Assembly (NCBI GenBank): GCA_011620275.1
Contig: WOZK01000011.1
Coordinates: 1 to 54,800 of the forward strand
DNA from: Candidatus Omnitrophota bacterium
GTDB lineage: Bacteria > Omnitrophota > Gorgyraeia > Gygaellales > Profunditerraquicolaceae
Length of the DNA stretch: 54,800 nucleotides
Direction: 5' to 3'
A model generated the notes under the pieces. That model did not search any database, was not told the DNA's origin, and worked only from the letters and a program-made list of their open reading frames with translations. The position numbers and the translations under genes were made by a program. Numbering within the stretch: position 1 is the stretch's first letter; each line of letters begins with the position of its first letter. Shown here in pieces: positions 34,712 to 43,673 of this stretch.

Positions 34712-35515
34712 ATGTTCAAACCTAATACCGGCGTCCCTTTGTTGGAATTCAGAAATCTGAGCGTCGCGCGCGGCGAGGAGGACAAACTTATACTGCGCGA
34801 CATCGGCATCAAGATGGAACAGGGAGAGCATATCGCTTTGCTCGGTCCCAACGGCTGCGGAAAATCCTCCTTTATCAACCTGGTGACCAGGGAATATTAT
34901 CCGCTTTCCGGGGTGGAAGGGTATTCTTTCAAGGTGCTGGGCAAGGACGACTGGAATGTTTTCGACCTGCGTTACCTGTTCGGTATAGTTTCAGACAGGC
35001 TGCAGTCTGTCTGTTCGCGCGATGTCACGGGTATGGAGACGGTATTGTCCGGTTTTTTCGGGAGCGTCGGGCTTTACCGGGCAAGAGTCACCGCCCGCAT
35101 GCTCGCCAGGGCGCGCGAGATCCTGGATTTTCTGGAGATCGGGCATCTCGCCGGGAGAGAGATTCCGCGAATGTCCACCGGGGAGGCCAGGCTTTTTCTC
35201 ATCGCCAGGGCGCTCGTGCACGACCCGCGGGGATTGATACTGGATGAACCCTGCAACGGCCTGGACCTGCACGCCACGCGCAGGTTTCGCGATACCCTGC
35301 GCAAGATCGCCGGCACCGGCATCAGCGTTATCCTGGCCACGCATAACCTTCAGGATATAATACCTGAGATCAAAAGAGTGGTGTTGATGAAAGAAGGCAG
35401 GTTTATAGCCGACGGGCCGAAAGACAAGCTGTTGAAGAGCCGTCCTATAGGCCGTCTATTCGAGATGCGTTTAACCATTAAAAAAACAGGGCCGTATTAT
35501 TACGTCTTGTCCTGA
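34712..35515 (+). CDS. Stand-alone ABC transporter ATPase
   Basis: A 267-residue ABC ATPase: Walker A GPNGCGKSS near residue 50, signature MSTGEARLFLIARAL, Walker B LILDEPCNGLDL, H-loop ATHNLQDI. The sequence style is that of the YlmA/ModF-like group, of which members are often encoded without a permease. No membrane partner is next to it (YhcH upstream, FeoA downstream). The substrate is unknown and a non-transport role is possible. Confidence 0.85.
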   Translation: MFKPNTGVPLLEFRNLSVARGEEDKLILRDIGIKMEQGEHIALLGPNGCGKSSFINLVTREYYPLSGVEGYSFKVLGKDDWNVFDLRYLFGIVSDRLQSVCSRDVTGMETVLSGFFGSVGLYRARVTARMLARAREILDFLEIGHLAGREIPRMSTGEARLFLIARALVHDPRGLILDEPCNGLDLHATRRFRDTLRKIAGTGISVILATHNLQDIIPEIKRVVLMKEGRFIADGPKDKLLKSRPIGRLFEMRLTIKKTGPYYYVLS

Positions 35516-35630
35516 TGCAAAAAGCAGGCCGCGGCGTTTGACTAACTGCGCGTAAATATCAGAGAATTGTGGTAAAATAAAGGATATTTCCGGTTAAGCA
35601 TTCCGTTTTTACCGTTGAAAGGAGACATCG

Positions 35631-35882
35631 ATGGAGAATGAAAAAGGAGAAAAGAGAATGCTTTTGACCAGATTGCCTGAGAATAAGAGAGCTAAAGTGG
35701 TTGAAATAACGGGAGGCGCCAACCTGCGCGACAAGCTGATGGGTATGGGAGTGTATGCGGGACGGGAATTGCTGAAATTGAGCTGTATAGGGCTGCGCGG
35801 TCCGGTTGTGGTGAAAGTGGGCAGAAGCGTGGTGGCGATCGGCTACGGCATGGCCGATAAGATAACGGTAGAGACGTTATGA
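35631..35882 (+). CDS. feoA: Ferrous iron transport protein A
   Basis: An 83-residue FeoA, an SH3-like accessory protein of the FeoB transporter. Typical segments are KVVEITGGANLRDKLMGMGVYAGREL and GPVVVKVGRSVVAIGYGMADKITVE. The ribosome site GAAAGGAGACATCG precedes the ATG. It overlaps feoB by four bases (ATGA). Confidence 0.93.
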   Translation: MENEKGEKRMLLTRLPENKRAKVVEITGGANLRDKLMGMGVYAGRELLKLSCIGLRGPVVVKVGRSVVAIGYGMADKITVETL

Positions 35883-37609
35883 TCAAACGAATATACCTGG
35901 CGGGTAATCCCAACGTCGGCAAGAGCGTGGTCTTCTCGAGGCTTACCGGGGTGCATGTTGTTTCCTCCAATTACCCCGGCACCACTGTGGAGATATCGAG
36001 GGGTTCGCTGCAATACGGCAACAAGGACATCGAGGTGATCGATCTGCCCGGCACTTATTCGTTGGAACCTACTTCCGGCGCCGAAGAAACGGCAGTTTCT
36101 CTCCTTAACGAACTGCCGAAAGAGGAGATTGCCATAGTCAATGTGCTGGATTCCACCAACCTGGAGCGCAACCTTTCTCTGACCCTGCAGTTGATCGAGA
36201 AAGGTTTTCCGGTGGTGGTCTGTCTGAATATGTGTGATGACGCCGGGCACCGCGGCATATACATAGACTCCGATAAGCTGTCTTCCCTGTTATCGGTGCC
36301 GGTAATTTCCACCTGCGCCGTCACAGGGGCCGGCATCAAGCTTCTTATGTCCAAGATTCAGGAGGCCAGGCCTGTATCCAGGCCGCGGCTTTCCCACGGG
36401 GAGCGTTGGCTTGAGCTGGGCAAACTTATCGAACAGGTGCAATCTCTGGAGCACAGACATCATACCCTGCGGGAGCTGCTGGAGGACGCCTCGGTGCGCC
36501 CCTGGACCGGGCTCTTAATGGCCGCGGCGGCGGTATTCGTTTCTTTCAAGATGGTACGCTTCATCGGAGAAACCATCATCACCCGTATAACCGACCCTTT
36601 CTTTATGGAGCTATACCGGCCTTTACTGGGAAAACTTACCGGAGGAATGAAAGGGGGCGGGTTCTGGTTCCATCTGCTTATCGGAGATCTTATAAACGGC
36701 GGCATAGATTTCAAACAGTCCCTCGGATTGCTGACGACGGCCCCTTATATAGAAATAGGCATGGTCCTGCCTTATGTGATAGCTTTTTATTTCATCCTCA
36801 GCCTGCTTGAGGATATCGGTTATCTGCCGCGCCTGGCGATACTGCTGGATAATCTGATGCACCCGTTGGGACTGCACGGCTACGCGGTGATACCCATATT
36901 GCTCGGGTTCGGTTGCAATGTCCCCGGGATACTTTCCACGCGCGTCCTGGAATCGAAAAGAGAGAGGCTGATAGCCGCGACCATAATTTCCATCGGCGTC
37001 CCCTGTGTCCCTTTGCAGGCGATGATCGTCGGACTGCTCGGCGGCTTCGGCGGGTTGTACGTGGGCGGGGTTTACCTGGTGCTGTTTTCACTGGTCATAA
37101 TACTGGGATTGATGCTTAACCGGTTGATGCGCGGCAACAGCCCTGAATTCCTGCTGGAAATCCCGCCGTACAGGATCCCTCCGTTATATTTTTTGGGCCG
37201 AAAGCTTTATTTCCGGGCCAAGGGATTTCTACTGGAGGCTATGCCGGTGGTACTCTTGGGGGTGTTGTTTATTAACATTCTGATGTATTTCAAGATATTC
37301 GACGCTGTTACCGGCTTGTTCGCCCCGCTGGTGGTGAACCTTTTCGGTCTACCCCAAGACGCTATCGTGGCGCTGGCCGTAGGCTTTCTGCGTAAGGACG
37401 TGGCAGTCGGCTTGCTCGCGCCGCTTAACCTGAACATAAAACAGCTTTTTATAGCGTCCACTCTGCTTGCCGTTTCTTTTCCCTGCGTCGCCACTTTTTT
37501 CGTACTCTTGAAAGAGTTGGGACTGAAAGCCCTGCTTAAGTCAACGCTGTTGATGATTGGTATTTCCATTCTCGTGGGGACGTTGCTTAATTTCGTGATA
37601 TTGCGTTAA
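35879..37609 (+). CDS. feoB: Ferrous iron transporter B
   Basis: A 576-residue Fe2+ transporter. The N-terminal G domain has P-loop GNPNVGKSV (residues 8-16), VIDLPGTYSLEP (G3), and NMCD (G4). The membrane part holds the gate segments, including LLGFGCNVPGILSTRVLESKRERLIAATIISIGVPC and a second, similar gate around AVGFLRKDVAVGLLAPL. It is shorter than the usual 650-770 residues, mainly because the cytoplasmic spacer after the G domain is short. Supplies Fe(II) in anaerobic conditions, as needed for the iron-rich hydrogenase. Confidence 0.94.
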   Translation: MIKRIYLAGNPNVGKSVVFSRLTGVHVVSSNYPGTTVEISRGSLQYGNKDIEVIDLPGTYSLEPTSGAEETAVSLLNELPKEEIAIVNVLDSTNLERNLSLTLQLIEKGFPVVVCLNMCDDAGHRGIYIDSDKLSSLLSVPVISTCAVTGAGIKLLMSKIQEARPVSRPRLSHGERWLELGKLIEQVQSLEHRHHTLRELLEDASVRPWTGLLMAAAAVFVSFKMVRFIGETIITRITDPFFMELYRPLLGKLTGGMKGGGFWFHLLIGDLINGGIDFKQSLGLLTTAPYIEIGMVLPYVIAFYFILSLLEDIGYLPRLAILLDNLMHPLGLHGYAVIPILLGFGCNVPGILSTRVLESKRERLIAATIISIGVPCVPLQAMIVGLLGGFGGLYVGGVYLVLFSLVIILGLMLNRLMRGNSPEFLLEIPPYRIPPLYFLGRKLYFRAKGFLLEAMPVVLLGVLFINILMYFKIFDAVTGLFAPLVVNLFGLPQDAIVALAVGFLRKDVAVGLLAPLNLNIKQLFIASTLLAVSFPCVATFFVLLKELGLKALLKSTLLMIGISILVGTLLNFVILR

Positions 37610-37635
37610 AACTAAAGAGACGGCGGGAGGTATCA

Positions 37636-37995
37636 ATGCTGGTTAAAAGATTGAAGGACTGCGGCAAATTCATTTCCGGAGACAAAGCGGTTTTGCGGGA
37701 GCTTCTTCATTCCGGGAAAGGGGATTTTGTATTTCGTTACAGCCTGGCCCACGCGCTTGTCGGGCGTGGGAAGTCCACTCTCCCGCACTCCCTCAAAAGC
37801 AGCGAGGTGTATTACCTAATTTCCGGCAGGGGAGTGATGCATATCGGCAGCGAGTCGGAACGCGTATCCGCAGGATGCGCCGTTTATATCCCGCCCGGAG
37901 AGGTTCAGTATATCCGCAACACCGGTAGTAACAGACTTGAGTTTTTATGCATAGTCGATCCGGCCTGGAAAGCGGAAGACGAAACCGTGGGCTGA
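37636..37995 (+). CDS. Cupin-domain protein
   Basis: A 119-residue single-cupin protein. The first metal motif is degenerate (LPHSLKSSEVYYLISGRG, with one His and one Glu) and the second is AVYIPPGEVQYIRNTG. The ribosome site GGCGGGAGG precedes the ATG. It lies 26 bases after feoB and may be cotranscribed. The substrate is unknown. Confidence 0.78.
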   Translation: MLVKRLKDCGKFISGDKAVLRELLHSGKGDFVFRYSLAHALVGRGKSTLPHSLKSSEVYYLISGRGVMHIGSESERVSAGCAVYIPPGEVQYIRNTGSNRLEFLCIVDPAWKAEDETVG

Positions 37996-38048
37996 TGACA
38001 CCTTTTTGTTAAAGGCGCAGAAATCCCCCGGCTAAAAAAGGAGGGTTT

Positions 38049-38540
38049 GTGCTTGAGTTTATCCCCGCCCTGGATGCGGGGTCGGTATGCCGGATAGAGA
38101 AGCTCGCCAGGGAGATATGGAGAGAGTATTATATTTCCATTATCGGCGAGGCGCAAGTGGAATACATGCTTGAGCGTTTCCAGAGCGTTCCGGCCCTGAA
38201 TTCGCAGATACGCAACGGTTTTCTTTATTATCTTCTCAAGATAGACGGAAAATTCTCCGGCTATTTCGCGGTACTACCGGAGAAACATAAGGAAAGATTG
38301 TTTTTGAGCAAGATATATCTTCTTTCATCCGCGCGCGGCAAAGGCTATGGAAGAAAAACGCTTGAGTTCATCGAGACTCTTGCCGGTCCAGGATTGAATA
38401 GGATATCCTTGACCGTGAATAAAGGCAATAACGGCGCGATCAAGGCTTATCTTAAATGCGGCTTCACCATTTCCGGTAAGCAGGTTACGGATATCGGAGG
38501 CGGTTTCGTGATGGACGATTACTTTATGGAGAAATCATGA
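38049..38540 (+). CDS. GNAT family N-acetyltransferase
   Basis: A 163-residue GCN5-related acetyltransferase. The acetyl-CoA loop is ARGKGYGRKTLEF near residue 97, preceded by LSKIYLLSS, and the later segment NGAIKAYLKCGF is the usual motif B. GTG 38049 is preceded by AGGAGG. The last codons abut the photolyase remnant without any spacer, so the region has probably suffered a deletion. Substrate unknown. Confidence 0.82.
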   Translation: MLEFIPALDAGSVCRIEKLAREIWREYYISIIGEAQVEYMLERFQSVPALNSQIRNGFLYYLLKIDGKFSGYFAVLPEKHKERLFLSKIYLLSSARGKGYGRKTLEFIETLAGPGLNRISLTVNKGNNGAIKAYLKCGFTISGKQVTDIGGGFVMDDYFMEKS

Positions 38541-39032
38541 GGAACTGGTCGTCAGGCGCGAGCTGTCGGATAATTATTGTTTTTATAATCCTGCATACGA
38601 TAAATTCAGCGGTCTTCTTGCCTGGGCCGTGGAGTCGCTGCTCCGTTACCGCGCGGATACCAGGGAATATATTTATTCTTTCAAAAAGCTGGAAAACGCC
38701 CTGACACACGATCCATATTGGAACGCCGCCCAGCTTGGGCTCTTGCATTCGGGCCGTATGCATGGATATATGCGGATGTATTTGGGAAAGAAGATACTGG
38801 AGTGGACGAGAGAGCCGGAGCAGGTCTTCGAATACGCTGTAAGGCTTAAGACAAATATGAACTGGACGGAAGAGATCCCAACAGGTATGCCGGCGTTGCC
38901 TGGTGTTTCGGGGCGCATGACCGGCCCTGGCCGGAACGGCGGGTCTTCGGCAAGGTGCGCTACATGAACGCCGCCGGCCTGGAGCGCAAATTCGACATGC
39001 CGGGATATCTCAGGCGCGCATCGGGTACGTGA
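38539..39032 (+). pseudogene. Remnant of class II CPD photolyase (3' part, frameshifted)
   Basis: From 38539 the frame reads EELVVRRELSDNYCFYNPAY, then THDPYWNAAQLGLLHSGRMHGYMRMY, then KILEW, all typical of the C-terminal half of class II DNA photolyases. After RL near 38850 the homology moves to another frame: [39 protein letters not shown], ending at TGA 39030-39032. One base is missing at the junction. The whole N-terminal two-thirds is absent; the remnant begins exactly where the GNAT gene ends. It is therefore a decayed gene, not a functional photolyase. Confidence 0.82.
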
Positions 39033-39042
39033 GGAGGACGCC

Positions 39043-39864
39043 ATCAAGAACAATTCTTATCTGGGCGAACTGGAAGATAGGAGTATTTATATAATACGAG
39101 AGGCCTATCAGGAATACCGGGACCGACTGGCCCTGTTGTGGAGCATGGGGAAGGATTCCACAGCGATGCTGCATTTGGCCAGAAAGGCTTTCTTCGGGGA
39201 TGTTCCTATGCCTGTTGTTCACATAGACACCGGCCGTAAATTCGAGGAGATATATTCATTCCGCGCGAAACTAAGCAAGGCTTGGCGTCTTGACCTTGTT
39301 GTAGCCAGGAATGAGCAGGCCCTGGTCGAAGGGATGTCGCCGGAGAAAGGGAGATTTAAATGCTGCAGCGCGTTGAAGACGCAGGCGCTGCGGGATCTCG
39401 TATCCCGGCAGGGATACAGGGCGCTGCTGGTGGCTATACGCAGGGATGAGCATTCTATACGCGCAAAAGAACGTTATTTTTCACCGCGCGGCCGCGATTT
39501 CAAATGGGACTATCACAGCCGGGCATTGGAGTTATGGGCTGAATACCATGATGACGGCTGTTCCTCTGCCGCCGATACTCACGCGAGGGTCCACCCGATG
39601 CTTCATTGGAGGGAAAGGGATATCTGGGAATACGTTAAAAGAGAGCGCCTTCCGGTGGTCCCCTTGTATTTTTCTTCCCGCGGCAGGCGTTACCGCAGTA
39701 TAGGATGCGAATGCTGTTGTTCTCCTGTGCCTTCCAGAGCGGGCAGTATAAACGGGATAATCGCGGAACTTGCTTCCACGGACGTGGAAGAACGCTCCGG
39801 GCGCGCGAACGATAAAGAGGACGAATACACGATGCAGAAACTGCGCTCGCTGGGATATATGTGA
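39043..39864 (+). CDS. cysD: CysD-like sulfate adenylyltransferase subunit 2, cysteine-rich, probable AUC start
   Basis: An N-type ATP pyrophosphatase of the CysD family, about 273 residues. The PP-loop is SMGKDS (34-39). HIDTGRKFEE, RRDEHSIRAKER and a C-terminal GRANDKEDEYTM-LGYM tail follow CysD. GAGGAGG (39031-39037) precedes an ATC codon by five bases, and translation from there gives IKNNSYLGELEDRSIYIIRE, the expected CysD N-terminus; no ATG, GTG or TTG fits. Unlike E. coli CysD it has C107-C108 and C222-x-C224-C225-C226, a CC/CxxC pattern known from [4Fe-4S] APS reductases. It is paired with the CysN-like gene. Confidence 0.8.
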   Translation: MKNNSYLGELEDRSIYIIREAYQEYRDRLALLWSMGKDSTAMLHLARKAFFGDVPMPVVHIDTGRKFEEIYSFRAKLSKAWRLDLVVARNEQALVEGMSPEKGRFKCCSALKTQALRDLVSRQGYRALLVAIRRDEHSIRAKERYFSPRGRDFKWDYHSRALELWAEYHDDGCSSAADTHARVHPMLHWRERDIWEYVKRERLPVVPLYFSSRGRRYRSIGCECCCSPVPSRAGSINGIIAELASTDVEERSGRANDKEDEYTMQKLRSLGYM

Positions 39865-39865
39865 T

Positions 39866-41098
39866 ATGGATAGGCCTTTGAATGTGGTTGCCGTCGGTGA
39901 CGTGGACAGCGGTAAATCCACTCTTATAGGCAGATTTTTGTATGAGACGGGCTCTTTGCGCGGGGAGAAGCGCAGGGAGAAGGATTTTTCCCGTTTGCTG
40001 GACAGCCTGGAAGAGGAGCGCCGCGATTATATGACCATAGAGACCACGCAGGCCTTTTGCCGGTCTCTCGGAAGGCAGGGATTCATGTTTATAGACGTCC
40101 CGGGGCATCTGGAATTGATTTCGAACATGATCTCCGGGACCTCTTATGCGGATGCCGCCGTGCTGGTTGTTGACGCCGGCAGACCGGCTGCAGGCCAGGC
40201 CCGCGAGCATCTTTCGGTTCTCAGGTTCCTTGGTATCGTGAATACGGTCATTGCGGTCAACAAAATGGACGGTGTGGATTTTTCCCGGAACAAATACGAG
40301 GAGATCAAGGCGGAAACCGGCGTTTCCCTGGCCGGCGCGGGACTGCAGTGCCGATGGGTTGTTCCGGTATCGGCATTGCACGGTGACAACCTGCTGATAA
40401 ACTCCGCGCGTATGCCTTGGTATGAAGGCCCTTCATTGTCGTCCGCTCTGGATTCCTGCCGGTCTCATGCCGGTAACGGGAGTTTCCGTTTTTGCGTCCA
40501 GGATCTATATGATGTGCGCGGTGAAACGGTCGCAACCGGCAGGGTGGTCTCCGGGAGAATAACCCTGGGAGAGCGGGCGGCGGTTTTACCTCAGGGGCGC
40601 GCCGTCCGCGTCAAAAAAATACTGGAAGGTTTTCATCGCAAGACATCCGCCGGACCGGGAAAGAATATAGGAGTTGTCCTGGATGACATGCGGGATATAC
40701 GCCGGGGGCATTGTATATGTAAAAAACCGTATCCGCAGGCAAGCCGCAGCTTTCGCTCCAGACTTCTTTTTACCGGATGCGCGGACCGCAGAGGTGAATA
40801 TCCCCTGGATACCGGAGAAGATTTTCGCCTTTCGCAATTGAACAGAGGGCTCAGATTGTGTTGTCTGACGCAGTATACATCGGCCGGCATAACGGAGTTC
40901 AGGAGAGATGAGGGCGGGGCTTTCGGTAAATGCCCCGACTGGGAAATGATCGCCGATGCCGTTATACTTACAGCCGATCCTGTTGTGCTGGAAACAAGCG
41001 ATGCCTGCGGCAACGGTCTGGCCAGGTTCGTTTTGAAGGATGAAAACGGCAGTGTCGCCGCGATCGGGTATATCCCCTCGGGAGATAAATTATGCTGA
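39866..41098 (+). CDS. cysN: CysN-like translational-type GTPase (sulfate adenylyltransferase subunit 1)
   Basis: A 410-residue EF-Tu-type GTPase resembling CysN, which drives sulfate adenylation by CysD. The P-loop is GDVDSGKS (11-18), G3 is DVPGH (77-81) and G4 is NKMD (132-135). The switch I region is divergent: MTIETTQAF in place of the usual GITIDVAYRYF. Two beta-barrel domains follow. ATG 39866 lies two bases after the cysD stop. No APS kinase domain or cysC is present. The partner gene makes the CysN assignment likely, but the true substrate may differ. Confidence 0.78.
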   Translation: MDRPLNVVAVGDVDSGKSTLIGRFLYETGSLRGEKRREKDFSRLLDSLEEERRDYMTIETTQAFCRSLGRQGFMFIDVPGHLELISNMISGTSYADAAVLVVDAGRPAAGQAREHLSVLRFLGIVNTVIAVNKMDGVDFSRNKYEEIKAETGVSLAGAGLQCRWVVPVSALHGDNLLINSARMPWYEGPSLSSALDSCRSHAGNGSFRFCVQDLYDVRGETVATGRVVSGRITLGERAAVLPQGRAVRVKKILEGFHRKTSAGPGKNIGVVLDDMRDIRRGHCICKKPYPQASRSFRSRLLFTGCADRRGEYPLDTGEDFRLSQLNRGLRLCCLTQYTSAGITEFRRDEGGAFGKCPDWEMIADAVILTADPVVLETSDACGNGLARFVLKDENGSVAAIGYIPSGDKLC

Positions 41099-43170
41099 AC
41101 TATTATGTGGACCCCGGCCAGGGTTTTATTTTCTCGCAAAACCTCTCTTTTTTATGGGGAATACTGTTGGGAATGGGCGCCGGACTGGCGGCTTTTTTCA
41201 GGTTTTTTGTCAGGTCCCCGCGGGAAAAGTTCTTTGGGGCGGCTGTTATCGTATTGTTATTTATCCTGGGAGGGGTATCCATGCGGCACAATAAAAATAT
41301 ACGTCACAAGAAGGTAGTAGTGATCGGGGTTGACGCCCTTGATCCGGCACTGTTGGAGGAATTCATCGCAGGTAATATGTTGCCGAATTTAGCCCGGCTT
41401 GCGGCAGAAGGCGCTTATTCGCGTTTGGAAACCACTGTGCCTTCCGAGTCTGTGGTCGCCTGGACCAGTTTCTCCACCGGTTTGCGCCCGGGCGGGCACG
41501 GAATATTCGATTTCGTCATGCGGAGAGAGGGCGCGCGCGGCCACGGGCTTTATTTGAGTCTGAACGAGGTGCAAAACAAGTCGGGCAGGCCGGCCGTTTC
41601 CCGCTGCAATAAAGGGCGTTTCTTCTGGGAAGTGCTTTCCGACCGCCGTATTTACAACGAAGTCTATTTTTGTCCCAACACGTTCCCTCCGGGGCGCCTT
41701 CACGGCCGTATTATATCGGGGATGGGGGTCCCTGATATTACCGGCACTAACGGCAGGTCGTTTTTCTATACCTCCGAAAGGCCGAAAGTAGAAACGGGAG
41801 ACGACCGCTGCCGGGTCGTAAACGTGGATATCGTTTTCGGAAAAGCCGCCGCATGGATATACGGGCCTTTGCTTTCTTCAGCCGGTAACGAACGTCCGGA
41901 GAACGCGCGCATACCCATGACAATAGAGATAGATGCCGCGAAGCAGACCGCTGTCCTGCGTTTTCAGGGAAAGACTGTAATTTTGCGCAAAGGTGAATGG
42001 AGCTCTTGGCAAAAGGTGTCGTTCTCTCTGGGCGGATTGAGAAAGGGAAAAGGTATAATACGGTTTTACCTTAAATCCGTCGCTCCGTCTCTGGGGCTTT
42101 ACGCGACCCCGGTCAATTTCGACCCAGCCGCGCCGCTTTTTCCCATTTCTTACCCGGCGGATTTCTCCCGCGAACTCGCCGCTGCAAGCGGCATGTTTTA
42201 TACGCAGGGTATGCCGGCCGATACCTGGGCCTTGAGCGAAGGGAAACTGGAAGAAAGCGAATTTCTTTCGATGATAGACAGGATTTTCGCGGAACGCAGA
42301 AATATCCTGGAAAACAGGCTGAGGCGTTTCCGGGAGGGTATGTTCTTTTTTTATCTGGATACCCTGGATAGTGTCCAGCATATGTTCTGGCGCTACAGGG
42401 ACGGCAGGGCGTTTCCTTCCGGTACGCTCTCCGGCCGCAAAGACGTCATCCTGGAGTATTACCGCAAGATAGACGAGCTTCTGGGAGAGGTAATGAGGCA
42501 TTCTGACGAGGATACGGTAATAATGGTGCTTTCCGACCACGGCTTCACTTCGTTCCGCAAGGCGGTCGATCTCAACCGCTGGCTGTCCGACAACGGATAT
42601 CTCTATTTTAAAGACGGAATAAGAGATGGCGGAGAATTTTTTTCCGGCATAGACTGGTCGCGCTCCAGGGCCTATGCGATGGGTTTCGGCGGTATCTACC
42701 TGAATAAAACCGGACGGGAATATTACGGTATTGTCCGGCCTGAAGACTGTCGTGCTTTGGTAAAAGAGATATCGCGAAAACTGCGGGGTCTTAAGGACCC
42801 TGCCTCCGGAGAAGCGGTGGTAAGCAATGTCTATGAGGGGAACGAAGTCTTCAGCGGCCCTTGCCGCCCCGCATCCCCTGATTTATACGCGGGGTTTGCC
42901 GCCGGTTACCGCGGCTCCTGGCAGACGGCGTTAGGAGGGGTTTCCGGGGAGGTCATCAGGGAAAACGATAAAAAGTGGAGCGGTGATCATATTGTAGATC
43001 CGGCAATAGTCCCGGGTGTTCTTCTGGTGAATAAGAAAGTCCGTCTGGAAGCGCCATCCATAATAGATATCGCCCCCACTGTTCTTGGTTTGTTGGGCGT
43101 AGATATTCCCGCCGAGATGCCGGGAAAAGTTTTGTTCAAGGGGAGTAATATTTTAGATGCGAGTCCGTAA
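41092..43170 (+). CDS. Membrane-anchored alkaline-phosphatase-superfamily phosphodiesterase
   Basis: A 692-residue protein. Two N-terminal membrane helices (about 18-40 and 47-64) are followed by a type I phosphodiesterase/nucleotide pyrophosphatase domain. Metal ligands and nucleophile are visible as GVDALDP (79-85), the Thr in VAWTSFSTGL (T125), LDTLDSVQHMFWRY and LSDHGFTSF. The catalytic domain should lie on one side of the inner membrane, probably outside. Its ATG overlaps the cysN stop by seven bases, so the two are translationally linked, which hints at a shared pathway with an adenylylated or sulfated substrate. Confidence 0.82.
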   Translation: MLNYYVDPGQGFIFSQNLSFLWGILLGMGAGLAAFFRFFVRSPREKFFGAAVIVLLFILGGVSMRHNKNIRHKKVVVIGVDALDPALLEEFIAGNMLPNLARLAAEGAYSRLETTVPSESVVAWTSFSTGLRPGGHGIFDFVMRREGARGHGLYLSLNEVQNKSGRPAVSRCNKGRFFWEVLSDRRIYNEVYFCPNTFPPGRLHGRIISGMGVPDITGTNGRSFFYTSERPKVETGDDRCRVVNVDIVFGKAAAWIYGPLLSSAGNERPENARIPMTIEIDAAKQTAVLRFQGKTVILRKGEWSSWQKVSFSLGGLRKGKGIIRFYLKSVAPSLGLYATPVNFDPAAPLFPISYPADFSRELAAASGMFYTQGMPADTWALSEGKLEESEFLSMIDRIFAERRNILENRLRRFREGMFFFYLDTLDSVQHMFWRYRDGRAFPSGTLSGRKDVILEYYRKIDELLGEVMRHSDEDTVIMVLSDHGFTSFRKAVDLNRWLSDNGYLYFKDGIRDGGEFFSGIDWSRSRAYAMGFGGIYLNKTGREYYGIVRPEDCRALVKEISRKLRGLKDPASGEAVVSNVYEGNEVFSGPCRPASPDLYAGFAAGYRGSWQTALGGVSGEVIRENDKKWSGDHIVDPAIVPGVLLVNKKVRLEAPSIIDIAPTVLGLLGVDIPAEMPGKVLFKGSNILDASP

Positions 43171-43673
43171 AGCGGAATACCGAAATTCGTTCTCAAACTC
43201 TCTGTTTCTCGTCTCGCGGACAGCTATAGACAGCTGCATATCGGTTATCATACCTTTTTTTATCATGCCAGCGCCGGATAATTTGCCAGAATTATCATTC
43301 TGTCGTCGGTGAAAATATTCTTTTTATTTCTCAGCTCAGAAATGGGCTGTTCCGCAACAGTCCTATAAGAGTTGACATGCGCCACGCAATGCCTTATTAT
43401 GAATTTAGTCAAACCGTAGAAATCCCCGGTTTTCCGGACGTTTTTATTTATTAACAATGCTTTGTCAAAAAAACGGCTCAATTTAATGGTTTTATCTTCG
43501 AGAAGATGCGTTGAACCAACATGAAATCAAAGATAATCAACGCATTGGAATACGCGTAACGTTTCTAATGACAATATGTTGCAATAAGATGGCCTTTGAA
43601 AAGTAAGCACAAAGAAAATAAATTTTAACAAAGTAATGCAAAAGTATTGCAAAAAAAGTATTACAAAATCGCC
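43171..43673. other. Intergenic region at the composition boundary
   Basis: About 500 bases with no convincing gene. Base composition changes here from GC-rich to AT-rich and stays AT-rich to about 51.5 kb. A perfect nine-base inverted repeat, ATGCGTTGA (43506-43514) and TCAACGCAT (43537-43545), encloses 22 bases, with TACGCGTA about eight bases further on. A 72-codon open frame on the minus strand (43263-43481) has no recognised features. The region could be a junction of acquired DNA. Confidence 0.5.

Noticed and set aside
43263-43481. A 72-codon minus-strand frame in the AT-rich gap
   Set aside because: There is no ribosome site, family or conserved motif; an open frame of this length is expected by chance here.
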